This document shows, piece by piece, positions 49,052 through 60,686 of a stretch of DNA of 64,000 bases (position 1 is the first letter of the stretch; every line of letters begins with the position of its first letter). Under the pieces are notes generated by a model. It searched no databases and was not told where the DNA came from. It saw only the letters and a program-made list of their open reading frames with translations. The stretch lies in the NCBI GenBank assembly GCA_009869945.1, contig WIXG01000035.1:1-64000 (forward strand), given 5' to 3'. The position numbers and the translations under genes were made by a program. This stretch comes from Mesaphorura yosii. Lineage: Eukaryota > Arthropoda > Collembola > Poduromorpha > Tullbergiidae.

Positions 49052-50045
49052 TTAAGGGATTGAGACCTTTACAGGAGTCGTGGTCCACAAAGTCTTGTGT
49101 CTAAAAAATTGCTTTGACTTTCGAAATAAAGAATCCGTGCCATGAAATCGGTCCAAGAATCCGTTCACTCCGTAATTGTAATTGAATCTGGTGAAGACAA
49201 AATGTAACATTTTAGCTTCAGGCTGACATGATGGCTTGGGTTTGAGCAATTTAAGGACTATCTTACTTCAAGTGATGGAAATCATGGAACTCTGGCGACG
49301 CAAACAGCGGTAGGTGGAATCCTGAGTGGACGCTTAACGTTTCAATCGTGCAATACGAGACCCAAATCCAGAAGAGAGCGGTGTGTGCTCGAAGGATTTG
49401 GGGCCCAATTATTATCGGGACCACGTTTGAGAATATGTGCTCAAAGGGGTGACAGTATGCTGCAGCGATTGCTACTGGTGCCGTCCATGTGTGATGCTTT
49501 TTGTGAATCCGTTTGTAAATGGATGGATGATGAAGCAGTCGATGTGAGTAGTAAAATGTGACTTCGCGCAGAGCTATAAAGATAGCGAATTGAAGCACGC
49601 AAGTTGCGACGCTGGGTAATTCACGAGGGTAGCGCACACCACGATACTGTTCAATATAAAACGACAGCATCGCCAGTGGAAATGTGAAGATTTGGTTCAT
49701 GAAGATGACAAACAGAAGGTCCTTGAACTGCGCCGTTGATATCTGCACAAATAGTAAGTAGAAAGTTTCATTTAAGATTGGCGTCTGGCTACAGTTGAGT
49801 AGTAAAGCGAGTAGCATTTTTAAAGGTTGCCTTACTGGATATGAACTGAAGTTGTCTTGCACTTTGTATTTGAGCAAAAACTTCGGTTTGCCTGTAACGT
49901 CGACAAATGTGAAGAGTGAACCAAGAGACCAGTACACGACGAATGTCACGAGGAAGGTGCCAATTACGCGGACGTTGAAGTCGTCGTTCCCGAAAAAATC
50001 GAGGACGCCATCCCAAACCTTCTGCGGGTACGAATTCTGAGACAT
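49052..50045 (-). CDS. FAXDC2: Fatty-acid/sterol hydroxylase superfamily protein (FAXDC2-like)
   Basis: Di-iron membrane oxygenase of the ERG3/ERG25 superfamily, probably in the endoplasmic reticulum, acting on a sterol or lipid. Three minus-strand exons: 50045-49836, 49742-49267, 49187-49052 (phases 0 and 2), 273 residues; the 93-nt first intron is open in frame but has clear GTAAGG and TGCAG ends. The histidine boxes are HRLLHH, HKKHH and [26 protein letters not shown] and the final FLDRFHGTD match FAXDC2 (C5orf4). Hydrophobic helices flank the boxes. It is shorter than human FAXDC2 (333) at the N-terminus. Its stop lies 55 bp from the stop of the convergent knottin 2 gene. Confidence 0.93.
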
Positions 50046-50948
50046 TTCTGTGCACTACTTCCAGGCGCCAACAGTGCTTACTGAACTGTGTTCAGTCAAG
50101 CCTCAAACAACTCACGGCCTTACTGCTCTTACTGATCCTGTCAACATAACTGATTGAATTCTTTTTATATCAATTAATTTTGCGCAAGCTTTTCGATAAT
50201 AGACGGAAACTGACAATTCCCACCCCTACCGCACCACTTGACAGTCTAGTTTTGTTCAAACTTCAACAACGAAGCCATGAAATAGCACTTCAAATTGTTT
50301 CGGTGTTCGAGTGTAATACCAGCAACATGCGACAGATTAAACTACGCTTTGTATTGGATAATTTTCGGCACAGCCTTGATGAGTTGAGATTTTGTTAAAT
50401 AGAAAAACAGCTTCTATAATCATTGCAATCATCCTATTAACTGCTTCTTGTTACATGTTGCATCAACCTCTGCTTGATGGTCATCAAATAGCATACTAAG
50501 GTTCAATTTAAGTTCGTACTCTGTACCTGTTATGCAACATATCATGCGTGCGTGATTTTGTAGTTCTACATATGCAATTAAGTGAGATTTGCCATAATCC
50601 AAAAGCCATTAGCCAGATGTCAAAAGGAGCATGGAGCGCGCTTCTCTTCTGATTCTTTCAAAGAGTGTTGTCAATGGACAACACAAAGGCATCAAAAGCA
50701 TCAGCTTCAAAATTTGAAATATGCCAGAGTTTACGCGTCCATAAATAAGAATTTATTTCAACACTTCACATAGACATTGGAGAAGAATGTATCTTCGTCT
50801 GGGTTTTTAGAACTTGACTTAACTTCGGTACCAGTACGGATAAAATCAAGAAACTAATTAGAATCGTCGTAGTAAAATATCACATCACAGCAACAGCTAT
50901 ACTCATTCCTAGTCTGTAGTATTAAGTTAAGGGTAGGCGATGTTCATC
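50046..50948. other. Intergenic region between FAXDC2 and ABCB6
   Basis: Holds the 3' UTR of ABCB6 with an AATAAA on the minus strand at 50757-50752, about 190 nt past its stop, and the upstream region of FAXDC2. No other gene seen. Confidence 0.5.
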
Positions 50949-53900
50949 TTAGGTTTTCGTATTTCTTGACGAGTTTCCATCACCCGAGAAAGAAACTGTA
51001 GCGACTCCATTCTCTTCGTCTTGCGCTATACCTTCATCCAACACGTCGGATGTCTTATCATCATATGCATTTTTCGTTTTGGTTGACTTAAGCTGCTCAT
51101 TCCACATAGCGCAATACAACCCCTCTTTACTAAGTAGATCTTCATGACTGCAAATGAAATTAGGCAAACGTTAGTAATACTTTCGAACCGCCATCAATGG
51201 CTTCAACTGTTTTACCTTCCAGATTCGGCAATCACTCCATCTTTAAGCACTAGTATTTGATCGGCATTAATGATGGTAGATAGTCTGTGGGCGACGACTA
51301 TTGACGTTCGATTTCTACACAGGGCTTCAAGTGACGACTGGATTTGACGTTCTGTGTGAGTATCCAGCGCAGACGTGGCTTCATCCAATAAAATTATACT
51401 CGGATTTTTCAAAACCGTCCTTGCGATTGCGACACGCTGCTTTTCTCCACCACTTAGCTTCAAGCCCCTTTCTCCAACCTGCAATAAGATTCGGTATTTG
51501 ACATTATCGTTCAAAATGATTCTTTTACTGTTTATCTACCTTTGTTTCATATAAATCCGGAAATGTCATAATTTTATCATGAATGCATGCGGCTTGTGAG
51601 GCTCGAATCATGTCGTCGTCTCCTGAGCTGATTCTACCGTACTTAATATTGTAACTGAAATATAAGTAAAAATTGCAAGTAAATAACAATATAGAGAACA
51701 CGACCAAGTCCATAGCGAGCTAACTGAATTGAGTCGTTGAAGAGGACGGTGTCTTGTGGAACCACTCCAATCGATTGCCTTAAAGACACCTGTGTCACTT
51801 GTTGAATGCTTTGACCATCAATGAGTATTTCCCCTGCTGAAGGATCGTAGAATCTGAATAGCAGTCTGAGCACTGAAGTCTTTCCAGAACCGGTCGGACC
51901 GACTAGCGCAGTGGTTGTCCCTGGATAACAAGTTCACTGATTAATCCGCATTCAAAGATTGTAGTGTAGCGTGGAAGTAATTACCAGGTGGAACAACGAA
52001 TGAAACATTTTTCAGAATTATACGGTCAGGCACATAGCTGAAGCTAACGTCACGAAACTCAACGGCACCATTTTTGATTTGCAAAGCCTTAGCACCCTGC
52101 ACATCCACGACTTCTTGCTCTTCTTTAAACAGGTCCAGCATATTTTCCATGTCGATAAATGACCTTTGCAAGAGCCTACATGGATGGTTTCATTAAATTC
52201 AATGTACCCTGGAGTAATTCTACAACGGATATTTTCTTCGTACTACCTGTAGTATGTGCCAAAGAAGTTCAAGGGGCCATACAACTGGAGCAGGTAAGAC
52301 GTGAATAGAATGTAGTCACCAACTGTAAACCCGTTGTCACCATTAACAATCATATGGACACAAAGAAGCGATCCAACCAAGAGTCCTATGTTGATTATCA
52401 CCAGCTGTGACATGTTCAGTAGGCACATGCTAAAAGTGACCTTCCATTCCTCTTTCTGATAGCGATTAATTGCATCCTTGTATCTATAAGTCATTGTTAA
52501 AGAATTCAGATACGATTCAGGCAGCCCATGTTAAAATTTAAGTCGAAGGAATCTACCTTGCTGTTTCAAATCTTTCGTTCGCATAATATTTCACTGTCTC
52601 AAAATTAAGTAATGAATCGATTGCTTTTTGCTTTTGCTCATTATCTGCTTGATTCATTGAACGTCGATACTTTGTCCTCCACTCGGTTATAGTAAAAGTT
52701 GCAATGAGATAAATGACCATTGTGATGAAGACAATTAAGCCGAACCAGACGTTGAAGAAGGCAGTCAGGTACACGATGGCAATGATTATATCTGCTATGG
52801 TTGGCAGGATACTGAAGATTAAGTAGTTGAGAATATTATTGATTGAATCAGTTCCGCGGTCCATCGCGCGAAGTACCTGACGGTAGAAAAAAGAGAAACT
52901 GCATGTAAAATGGAAGCTTGATTTTGAAAGAGCAACGAGACTGACGGCACGCTTAATAATTGCTTACCTCTCCAGTTTTTCGTTGAAGGTGCCATCGCAA
53001 GCTTAAATTGTGCAAATGTGCAAAAAATTTAACTTCGACCTGACGTGTCGTGTACTGCTCCACTTTGATCCACAGCAAAGTCCGAATGCTTCCCAGGAGC
53101 CCAGCGCCAGACGCGCCTCCACCTTGTACAACTTTGAGACCCACATAGATTAAGATTAAATCCCAACGAAATATCAACTGTGCTGCTCCTAGCCCAAGGG
53201 TGACAATTCCATCTGTGCCAAAAGATTTCGATGACGAGCTATTTGTTAAAGTTAAACTGTCCACTGTAATTTTTGAATAGAATGCATTATTAAATCAAGA
53301 ATATTTTAACTAGCATACAGGTTGGATGAGCTTTACCGATTTTCTTGCTGTATATCGGGACGTATACATTTGTCACTCTCCCCAGTACCAATGTTGCAAC
53401 ACAAAATATAACGGTGATTTGCAACCAGATTGATTTTGATGGCCAAATAAAAGGAGTTAGCATTTTGATTTTCTTCCATAGGTTTTTGAATGGGGACCCA
53501 CTATTTATAGGAATTCCTTCCGCTTCATATGCCGGTGGGTACAGTCTTGTAAAACTATCACTGTGCCTAATGCTAGGAACTCCGGGTGCTTTGAGCCCAA
53601 TGAGAAATATAGATCCAGAAATGATGTACTCGATAACAAAAAAGGAAAACTGAACTTCATCGCTTGTCGTCTTTAACTGAAAGAACCATTCCGGACTTGA
53701 AATGTTGAGCAGCAACAGATTCTGTATCGCAAATATCCACGTCCAGTAGACAAGCAAGACTAAGCCATGGCCTTTCCTTGGAACTGTGGGTAACATGTAG
53801 TGGCGTTCCTTCATGATCAGGAACACTACCAGTGGCCATGCAACAAGTCCTTGCGCCAAAGATAAAATCATGTATCCGTAAATGGTATGATTAAACACGA

Positions 53901-54243
53901 ATGCTTGAAGAATTGTTCGAATAATGGCGAAGACAGGCAGCACACAATTGAGCACTACCTGAAACCAAAAACAGTGCTCATTGAGAATGTTGAATATAAC
54001 TGTAGAATATCGTAATAATTTCAGATCATAATTAACCTGTACTCCGAAGAGCTGTGAAAAGGGAAGCCGGTAATGTTGGACAACTGAAGCATATTTCTTG
54101 TAGAATGCCAACTGTATTATGCCGAAAACCAAAATGAAACTCAAAGTCGTTGCGGATATAGAGGTTTCCAAGAAGCAGTGTGCAAATCCATGATTGACCC
54201 ACAGTGTAGCCAATGATTCATTTGATGGGCAAAACGAGATCAT
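50949..54243 (-). CDS. ABCB6: ABC transporter ABCB6 (porphyrin/heavy-metal tolerance type)
   Basis: Half-transporter that works as a homodimer; relatives move porphyrins or metal conjugates in mitochondrial, endolysosomal or plasma membranes. Ten minus-strand exons: 54243-54037, 53958-53337, 53263-52968, 52876-52557, 52483-52247, 52175-51985, 51920-51725, 51654-51540, 51478-51216, 51147-50949, total 881 residues (human 842). The extra N-terminal membrane domain (TMD0, about residues 1-250) is present, as expected for ABCB6 and not ABCB7. The core transmembrane domain shows [34 protein letters not shown] and [11 protein letters not shown]. The nucleotide-binding domain has Walker [10 protein letters not shown] (about 631), signature [13 protein letters not shown] (about 736), Walker [13 protein letters not shown] (about 760) and VVAHRLST, all intact. 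The C-terminus is extended and polar. Possible 5' UTR introns are visible upstream of the ATG. Confidence 0.97.
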
Positions 54244-55346
54244 TTTGAAAAGTTATGCCAAAGCTTCTGACAATCAAATAATTTTACAGTGTTGACACCG
54301 GGTCGACCATCCCACCAACCAACCTCTAAACAGAGAACATAGCAATGACCAATAATTTCCAAATTATATAACAAGTTTAGAGAGAGTAGCAGATCAGAAA
54401 TTACCTGCGCGTGAGGTTAGAATTATTTCACGAGCCTTCACGACAGAAATGGCTTCGGCAGGGTTGGTTGTTAACACCGATCCTGAAGAGAGAAAAACGC
54501 GTTTGCAATGTCTAATGTGTCAAATGTCAAGTCAAATCTTCTACTGATTGGCAAATTAAACTGATGGCAATAACTTACCTTCTTTATCTCCTCATTATTA
54601 GCGAGGGATTCCGGATCGCCTGATGTCTTCGCTGGATGCACAGATTAGAATGACTCAACAAAACAAAAATTCTCTGTATCGCCTTTTCAATCCTCCAAAT
54701 GCGCAGGCTTGTAGGGTTTGCAGTACCACTGCAATTTCTCGTATGTCGTAAACGTGAGTTGACAATTCGCAATCAATAACAAATTGCAATTCTGTGGAGT
54801 GAACCGGCTGAACATGTGTGTTATTCCCTAGTCTAGTCAAGCAGTAAAATTATAGTGCAAGTCACCTTATGCACGATATGAAGTTGCGGTGTTGCCGATA
54901 ATCGAATTGTAGACAGACAAAAAAGTTTGCGAAATGATTTCATAATTCGTTCCATGCGCAGAGCTGTGTTATTTGGGCTGTTGTTGTTGCGCAGAGTTGT
55001 TATTGTCAAACTTGAGCAAGTGGGCGAAGCGTAACGAGGTTCCATGAATTCGGTTCGGTTTCCCATTTTGTGGGTTAAGAATTGGTCCTTTGCTTTTCAC
55101 TTTGACTAAAGCATCACTTTCACTGGGACTTCAGGCCAGGCCATGCATAATGCGCTTTCCCAGCCGTGATTCTTCTGCTTGAGATAACAAAGTGGCCTAC
55201 AATTTCAATTTCAATGCCAACAAAAGCGTATGCATACCTATCTCATGGCAGTTCACACATGAAGAAAGAAAGGCCCCATTGGACTCTGTGGAAGGAGCCT
55301 TCACTTTCACTTTGGGAAATTCTCTGATTTCTCTGCCCAACCCGCT
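54244..55346. other. Upstream region of ABCB6, possibly with spliced leader exons
   Basis: On the minus strand, splice-like signals (AAG|GTAAGT near 54595, CTCTTCAG|G near 54483, GCAG|GTAATT near 54406, TGTTTAG|A near 54317) suggest noncoding 5' exons of ABCB6. The last of these carries an open frame ending in TGA that overlaps the ABCB6 start as ATGA. No independent gene is supported. Confidence 0.35.
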
Positions 55347-55665
55347 ATGCATTTAAAAGTTTTAGCTGCACCTTCCACACCACTGGAGCAACTTTTGTGC
55401 GTGGTCGAAGAAAAGGGCTGTCCACCATTATTCGCAACTCACATTTGGACGACTGGGAGGCAACCACGTTAGAAGTCCTAACGAAATGATCATAAAATAC
55501 GACATTGAGGAATCAAGTGACTACACGGCACGCCTCTATACGACAGGGGACGCCTCTGTTAAGCAATTTGTATCTAGCGGCCGCAAAAAGGTTAAAATAT
55601 TGAAGAATCAAAAACTACTCGATAACGAATTGGATGCTACGTACTTCATTTTTATTTCACTCTAA
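55347..55665 (+). CDS. Small two-exon gene of unknown function (80 residues)
   Basis: ATG at 55347 opens exon 1 (55347-55396, phase 2, donor GTGCGT). A 76-nt intron ends in CGTTAG, and exon 2 (55473-55665) reads in phase to TAA. The 80-residue product is mixed alpha/beta in character with YDIEESSDYTARLYTTGD, a basic patch (GRKKVKIL) and a hydrophobic YFIFISL end; it has no signal peptide and no cysteines. I do not recognise it. Its stop lies 24 bp from that of the convergent mL54 gene, and the mL54 polyadenylation signal (55656-55651, minus) falls inside its coding exon. Support is the intact spliced frame and protein-like composition only. Confidence 0.4.
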
Positions 55666-55689
55666 TTTTAAAGCTGTGCGAATAAGAAC

Positions 55690-56215
55690 TTATTTCCACT
55701 TCTTCTTGAGCCTTAACAAGGTTAAGCGCTGACCCCTTCCGATCTTTCTTGCTTTATTCCAGAATTCCCATGTATCGTATTCGAGGTCTTCCAACTGTTT
55801 CGGCTTTCCTGCGGATTGGAAATATGTCAATTCAGACTTGCCATCTTCTAGGATGTCACGCAATGCTTAGTTTGAATGTATACCTGTATTTAATTTCCAT
55901 AACCATTCTGGGTATTCGCTATCATCTCCCAATTTGACGTCCTGACCCATCTTGGTTGTGTCGGAACCGCAGCAGTACGTCACTAGTTTATATGTATCCG
56001 TTTCAACTGGTAGCACGGCTTTCTGCAAGGTTGGTCCAGTTTTGGCAAGAGCTTTCTTTTTGCCCAATCCAGTTATGCCTGTTAAGTTAAATTGAAGGGA
56101 ACATATCACCTGCGTGTGGGTGCGTACTTTGAAAATTGGGCTTTACTTTACCTCCAGCTGCGACGGAGCTTTGTGGTTTGGCAGCGTAAGCTCTGATGAA
56201 TAACCTCATTAGCAT
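55690..56215 (-). CDS. MRPL54: Mitochondrial large ribosomal subunit protein mL54
   Basis: Component of the mitochondrial 54S/39S ribosomal subunit. Three minus-strand exons: 56215-56152, 56078-55884, 55808-55690 (both introns phase 1), 125 residues against 138 in human. The basic, hydroxylated N-terminus (MLMRLFIRAYAAKPQSS) looks like a mitochondrial targeting sequence. The conserved core is PVETDTYKLVTYCCGSD, GQDVKLGDDSEYPEWLWKL, and the C-terminal LEDLEYDTWEFWNKARK followed by a basic tail. It is arranged head-to-head with uL24m, 543 bp between start codons. Confidence 0.94.
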
Positions 56216-56758
56216 GGCCAGGCCAGACTCTTTCTCGGTTTGCTGTACCACGTTCGGATGAGACTTGTTGAGGCGGCGTTCCTATGCGCGAGATGAGCCT
56301 GACGCGAAAAGACACTGGAAGGTTTCCCTCGTTAGTCCTAGTTTTATGCTATACTTCTCCTTTTCGGGAACATAATCTTGACCGGATGATGGATGTGATT
56401 TAGCTTAATTCCGAGCAGTACTTCTTATTTGTGCCGGTTAGAGCTGACGAATTTCACATTTTTTCTCCGGTGCTCAGGGCATCAAATGCGCCCTGGTTGT
56501 AAAACGCAAGGATTCATATATTCGCAGCCTAATTGAAATAGGCAAGATTCTTGCAATGAGCGGACGGTGGTATCAGGAAGGTAGAGCCACTCCAGCCAGC
56601 ATCACAGTTCCGTTTTGGACGACGATCTGTGGCTTACAGTGGAACCGAGTGAAGTGTTAGTCCAAGATCCAAGGTCAAGGGCCCTGGGGACAAGTGACAA
56701 TTGCAGTTTTGAGTAAAAAGAAGTTTCGCATTTGATTGACGGCATCATTCATACCAAA
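56216..56758. promoter_or_regulatory. Probable bidirectional promoter region of mL54 and uL24m
   Basis: 543 bp separate the divergent start codons of two mitochondrial large-subunit ribosomal protein genes, making a shared promoter likely. It also contains an unexplained 61-codon open stretch on the plus strand (56478-56660) preceded by a good acceptor-like sequence; I do not call it a gene. Confidence 0.5.
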
Positions 56759-57897
56759 ATGAGGCCGACCGGTACCCTGATGGACATTATGAAGAAAATC
56801 GGACCGCTAACGAAGAAATACGCAAATCTCCCTGATCGATACATTAAGAGGGCATCCGAGATTGTAAGCTAATAATAATAATAGTTGAGCATTACAAGGA
56901 ACAAGTGGCAGATTTACTTGTGATTTGATTGATTGCCTTGATATTATATTTGCTTTTCGTACAGGTTTACTGGAAAACACCGAATCGAATTCAATATTTA
57001 CCGAGAGGACATAAACACAGGTGGTACAAGTTTGGACTCTATCGACCATGGACAGAGGAGTTCAAACGAGAAAATGATAAAGATGTGAGGGATGAAACGA
57101 TTCTTGAACCTATGAAGGAATGGAGCATCTTTCGAGGTGATCGCGTACAGATTCTTGTAGGCAAAGATGCTGGAAAGCAAGGAATTGTAAATCAGGTCAG
57201 GATCAGAACATTAGTAATTTAATACTTAAGATTGCCCTTGCCTCATTCGGCAGATGCACAAAAGATTACCAGAATTCTTACTGAAGTCATGCTTATTTCC
57301 TTCGTTATTTCGTAGTTGATCCAAGAAAGGAACTGGGTGATCGTTTCTGGATTAAATTGGAAGTACAGATGGATAGGAAGAACCTCTGATAATCTCGGCA
57401 CGGTGGCAAGGGACGAGGAGCCACTTCTTGTGACAAACCAAGTTGCACTAGTTGATCCTTCTGACCAGTAAGCCCGAAAACACTTACAAATCCAAAGCGC
57501 ATGCGATGCATGGTCGTCAATTTAATTTAAATCGTTTTAATATATGTAGTAAGCCAACAAAGATTGAGTGGAGGTACACGGAGGACGGGGACCGTGTTCG
57601 CGTCTCCATTCGAACAGGTCGGATTATTCCGATGCCGAAGATGGCAGAAGAAACCATGGACTATAAGACCAAGAGTGTTTATTTGGGTACGTTAAATATA
57701 CAACCCGTTTGCATCATTTGTAGTTTTCGATCCAGACATTAAGTTGAATTTATTCTGCAGAAAACGACAAAGACACTAAAGCGGACGTGGTTGAGACAAT
57801 TACGTTCCAACCAGAATTGAAGACATTTGAGATGGATATAATGGACTCGTTAGGAATCAAGGAGACAAGGTTACCGAAGAAAACATACTGGTACTAA
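56759..57897 (+). CDS. MRPL24: Mitochondrial large ribosomal subunit protein uL24m
   Basis: Assembly-initiator protein of the mitochondrial large subunit. Five exons: 56759-56863, 56965-57195, 57316-57467, 57550-57686, 57761-57897 (phases 0, 0, 2, 1), 253 residues. The KOW motif is in [21 protein letters not shown], and the family blocks [46 protein letters not shown] and SGRIIP-like TGRIIPMP follow. The C-terminus (LPKKTYWY) is the usual conserved end. AATAAA at 57984-57989 is 87 nt past the stop. Confidence 0.95.
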
Positions 57898-57983
57898 TTA
57901 GCTGAACACAGCACAGTGGCTTTACATCAGTCCTGTGTGAGTCATGTCATCGCAAAAGTAAACTATGCATTTTTGTACGGGAA

Positions 57984-57989
57984 AATAAA
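57984..57989 (+). terminator. AATAAA polyadenylation signal of uL24m
   Basis: Perfect signal 87 nt past the uL24m stop codon. The rest of the spacer to the FKBP gene (to 58344) shows nothing else. Confidence 0.6.
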
Positions 57990-58344
57990 ACCACAATATA
58001 GTTTCTTGAAATTAGATTTTAATTTTAATTCCGTGTGAAATATGAAAAATATCCAGTGAAAATACTGTGTAATGCTCCTGGGTTTCTGCAGGGGAAACCA
58101 AGGAAAGGAACGGTGGTTTTATGAAAAGAACGAGGTAATTTCATTTCTAGCTTGCATTGCACTCGAAAGCGTGCTTTTTTCGTGGTCGCGTTTCATTCTG
58201 AAGATCGTCCATTACCGTTTGCAATTGGTCTGGGTTGGTGATTTGTTCCTTAATTCTCTAATTAGTTGAAATATTTGAGAATTTATAACCAACTGTCAGC
58301 ATTGTCAAAAGAGGTGTGCTGAAAAATAAGCTTCAGGATTCAGG

Positions 58345-60380
58345 ATGTTTTGGGGTAAGACTTTTTTGAAGTATTTCGTGTCTTGTGAGGAGTGGACACG
58401 ACATGTGATTGATTATCAGATAAATATTATCATGCAATTTCAGGCGTGGTTTTGAAGAAAGGGAAGCGATATGGACAGACGGTCGCTGAAAGTTTCCAGC
58501 TGTCTATGGCCGCAATACAGACCGATGAAGAACAAGGACAGTTAACAGATGAAGGTAAGGTAGCTAACCTTTTTATAAGCACTGCGATTTTAAGCCTTAG
58601 ACTTTGCTTTCCCGACCTGAAGGCATATATTGTTGTTCCAGAATCACTGCAAGCGGTACCATCAATTTCTGTTTATGTTGAGTACAACTCCACCAACTAC
58701 TTGATTTGCACCCTCTCTCCGAAGAACGCGGTGTTCCAAGTTCCATTGGCACTTAAATTTGAGGCTGCTTCTTCATTGGTGTTCTTTACCAAGGGCGGAT
58801 CGAAACGTTCCAGCATTCATCTGACTGGGTTCAAGCTTCTAAGTGCTGGGAATGAGAGCAAGACATCGCGTTCAAGCCTGACCGATGTGAAAACTCCATT
58901 ACATATGTCTACTCCAAATTTTAAACAGGACAAGAGCAATCAGTCTGATATTTCTATTATTGGAGGGAAGAAAACGCCGCAATCAATTCTAATATCAGAT
59001 AAAAAACCCAAAACCCAAGGCTTGGAGAAGAAACGAGTTTCAATTAAGGAGACACCCACTGAGCTTGTAAGCGACGTGAGTTCAAAGGTAAAAGAACTGT
59101 TCAACGGAGACATGGATATTGACGATGATGAGGACGAGGACGAAGAAGACGATGACTACGAGGACATCGAGGAAGACGACTCCGATGAAGTGATTGAACT
59201 CGATGAAGAAATTCAACCAAACTCAAGAAAATCTACGCCAACTCCGACATCAAATGATATGGAGGATAGCGGTACGTTTTTACGTGATTCTATGATCTCA
59301 AGGATCCGACTTTTATTCCATGCTGATGTCTGATGCTCAATGCTCAAGGCTCAACTCTTCTAAAGCTTACCGAACTCGTTTCCATCATGTCGTACATAAG
59401 TCGTATTTTTACTTTCGTTAATAGATGAGGAAGAACCGGAAGAGGATTCCGATGATGAAGACGACGATGATAATGATGACGAGGAGGATGAAGAAGATGA
59501 AAGTGAAGTAGAGGCCCCTGAGCTTATTGCAACGCCCACAACAAAGAAAAATAAGGCAGCAAGTCAGACAACATCCGTCTCGCTCCCATCTAAGATAAAG
59601 ACTCTCGCCACTGGAGGTAATACTCCGAATCAGAAGAAAGCACAACAAGGAAATGCAACTACCCCGACTGGAAACAAGACGCCTGAAAGTGGCAAGAAGA
59701 AGGGAACGCCAAACCAGCTTAAAACGCCGGATCAGACCCATAAAATTAGCACTCCTTCATCTGCTGGTCATACGCCGATGAAGTTTGTTTCAAAAGGCGG
59801 TGTGATGATTCAGGAGCTTAAACTTGGCGATGGTCAACCTGTCAAATCGGGGAAAATGGTGAGTGGCCAATTTGTGGAATAGAAGGCTGAGCGGGCAATT
59901 ACTTCCTATAATTAATTAATTCGTTCTGATTAATTAGGTTACTGTAAATTACGCTGGTCGCTTGAAACAGAACAACAAGTTATTTGATGAAGGAGAGGGA
60001 TTTAAGTTTCGTGTTGGTAAGGGCGAGGTTATCAAAGGATGGGACGTTGGATTGGATGGAATGAAAGTTGGAGGTAAGAGCCTCCCAATAATATTGGACT
60101 ATTGGGTCTTTGTATTACGTAATGTATTAATGGGTCTTTTCCAAACTAATTCCCTCTTTAAATTAGGAAAGCGCAAGTTGGTTATTCCTGCACATATGGC
60201 GTAAGTGTCGCGACAATTTTACTATCTTTTCTACCTTCGCCGGATGGTGCCTAGAGCTGTCCGATCTTATCTGATATCCTGGCTTTGTTCCTTGTTAGAT
60301 ATGGCAAGAAAGGGGCTCCGCCAGCGATTCCGCCCAATTCCCCGTTGCAGTTTGACATTGAGCTCAAGGCAGTAAGTTAA
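58345..60380 (+). CDS. Fkbp39: Nucleolar FKBP-type peptidyl-prolyl isomerase (FKBP39/FKBP46-like)
   Basis: Nuclear histone chaperone and prolyl isomerase. Seven exons: 58345-58354, 58444-58554, 58642-59271, 59425-59858, 59938-60073, 60167-60200, 60299-60380, giving 478 residues; the first exon is 10 nt (MFW plus one base). The N-terminus is the nucleoplasmin-like domain of insect FKBP39/46 (MFWGVVLKKGKRYGQTV, ICTLSPKNAVFQVPL). Two long Asp/Glu tracts and a Lys/Thr/Pro-rich linker with repeated TP sites follow. The C-terminal FKBP domain (from about residue 373) keeps VTVNYAGRL, LFDEGEGFKFRVGKGEVIKGW, MAYGKKGAPPAIPPNSPL and QFDIEL, including the pocket Trp, Tyr and Phe residues. The loop after LFD is about four residues shorter than in FKBP12. 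The 87-nt intron 2 is open in frame and could be mistaken for coding. Confidence 0.95.
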
Positions 60381-60507
60381 AGGAGCTGTTTCCGACGGAT
60401 GGACGCTGTAATATGCCTCGGACATTCTGATTTTGTATGACTTCTTCAACTTTTGTTACTTTAAATATTTTTGACATGATTTTAGACTTACTATATTGCT
60501 GTTGGTA

Positions 60508-60513
60508 AATAAA
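60508..60513 (+). terminator. AATAAA polyadenylation signal of FKBP gene
   Basis: Signal 128 nt past the FKBP stop. The opposing UPF0729 gene has AATAAA on the minus strand at 60543-60538, so the two 3' ends meet or overlap. Confidence 0.6.
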
Positions 60514-60686
60514 TAAGACAATTTATGCGTGACAATATTTATTAATGCGTATAAACCTTTTTTTTACAACCAGCGATCGCGCAGCTGGACCTTAGCAATA
60601 TTTTCATCAAAATGATACTGGAGTTTGGTTGGTTTCAATCACACCATTTCTAAAGCTAATCTTTCTAATCATCCTTAATTATGTGA

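Noticed and set aside
58555-58641. In-frame open stretch between FKBP exons 2 and 3
   Set aside because: Looks coding but has GTAAGG donor and TTGTTCCAG acceptor, and the nucleoplasmin-like family alignment requires its removal.
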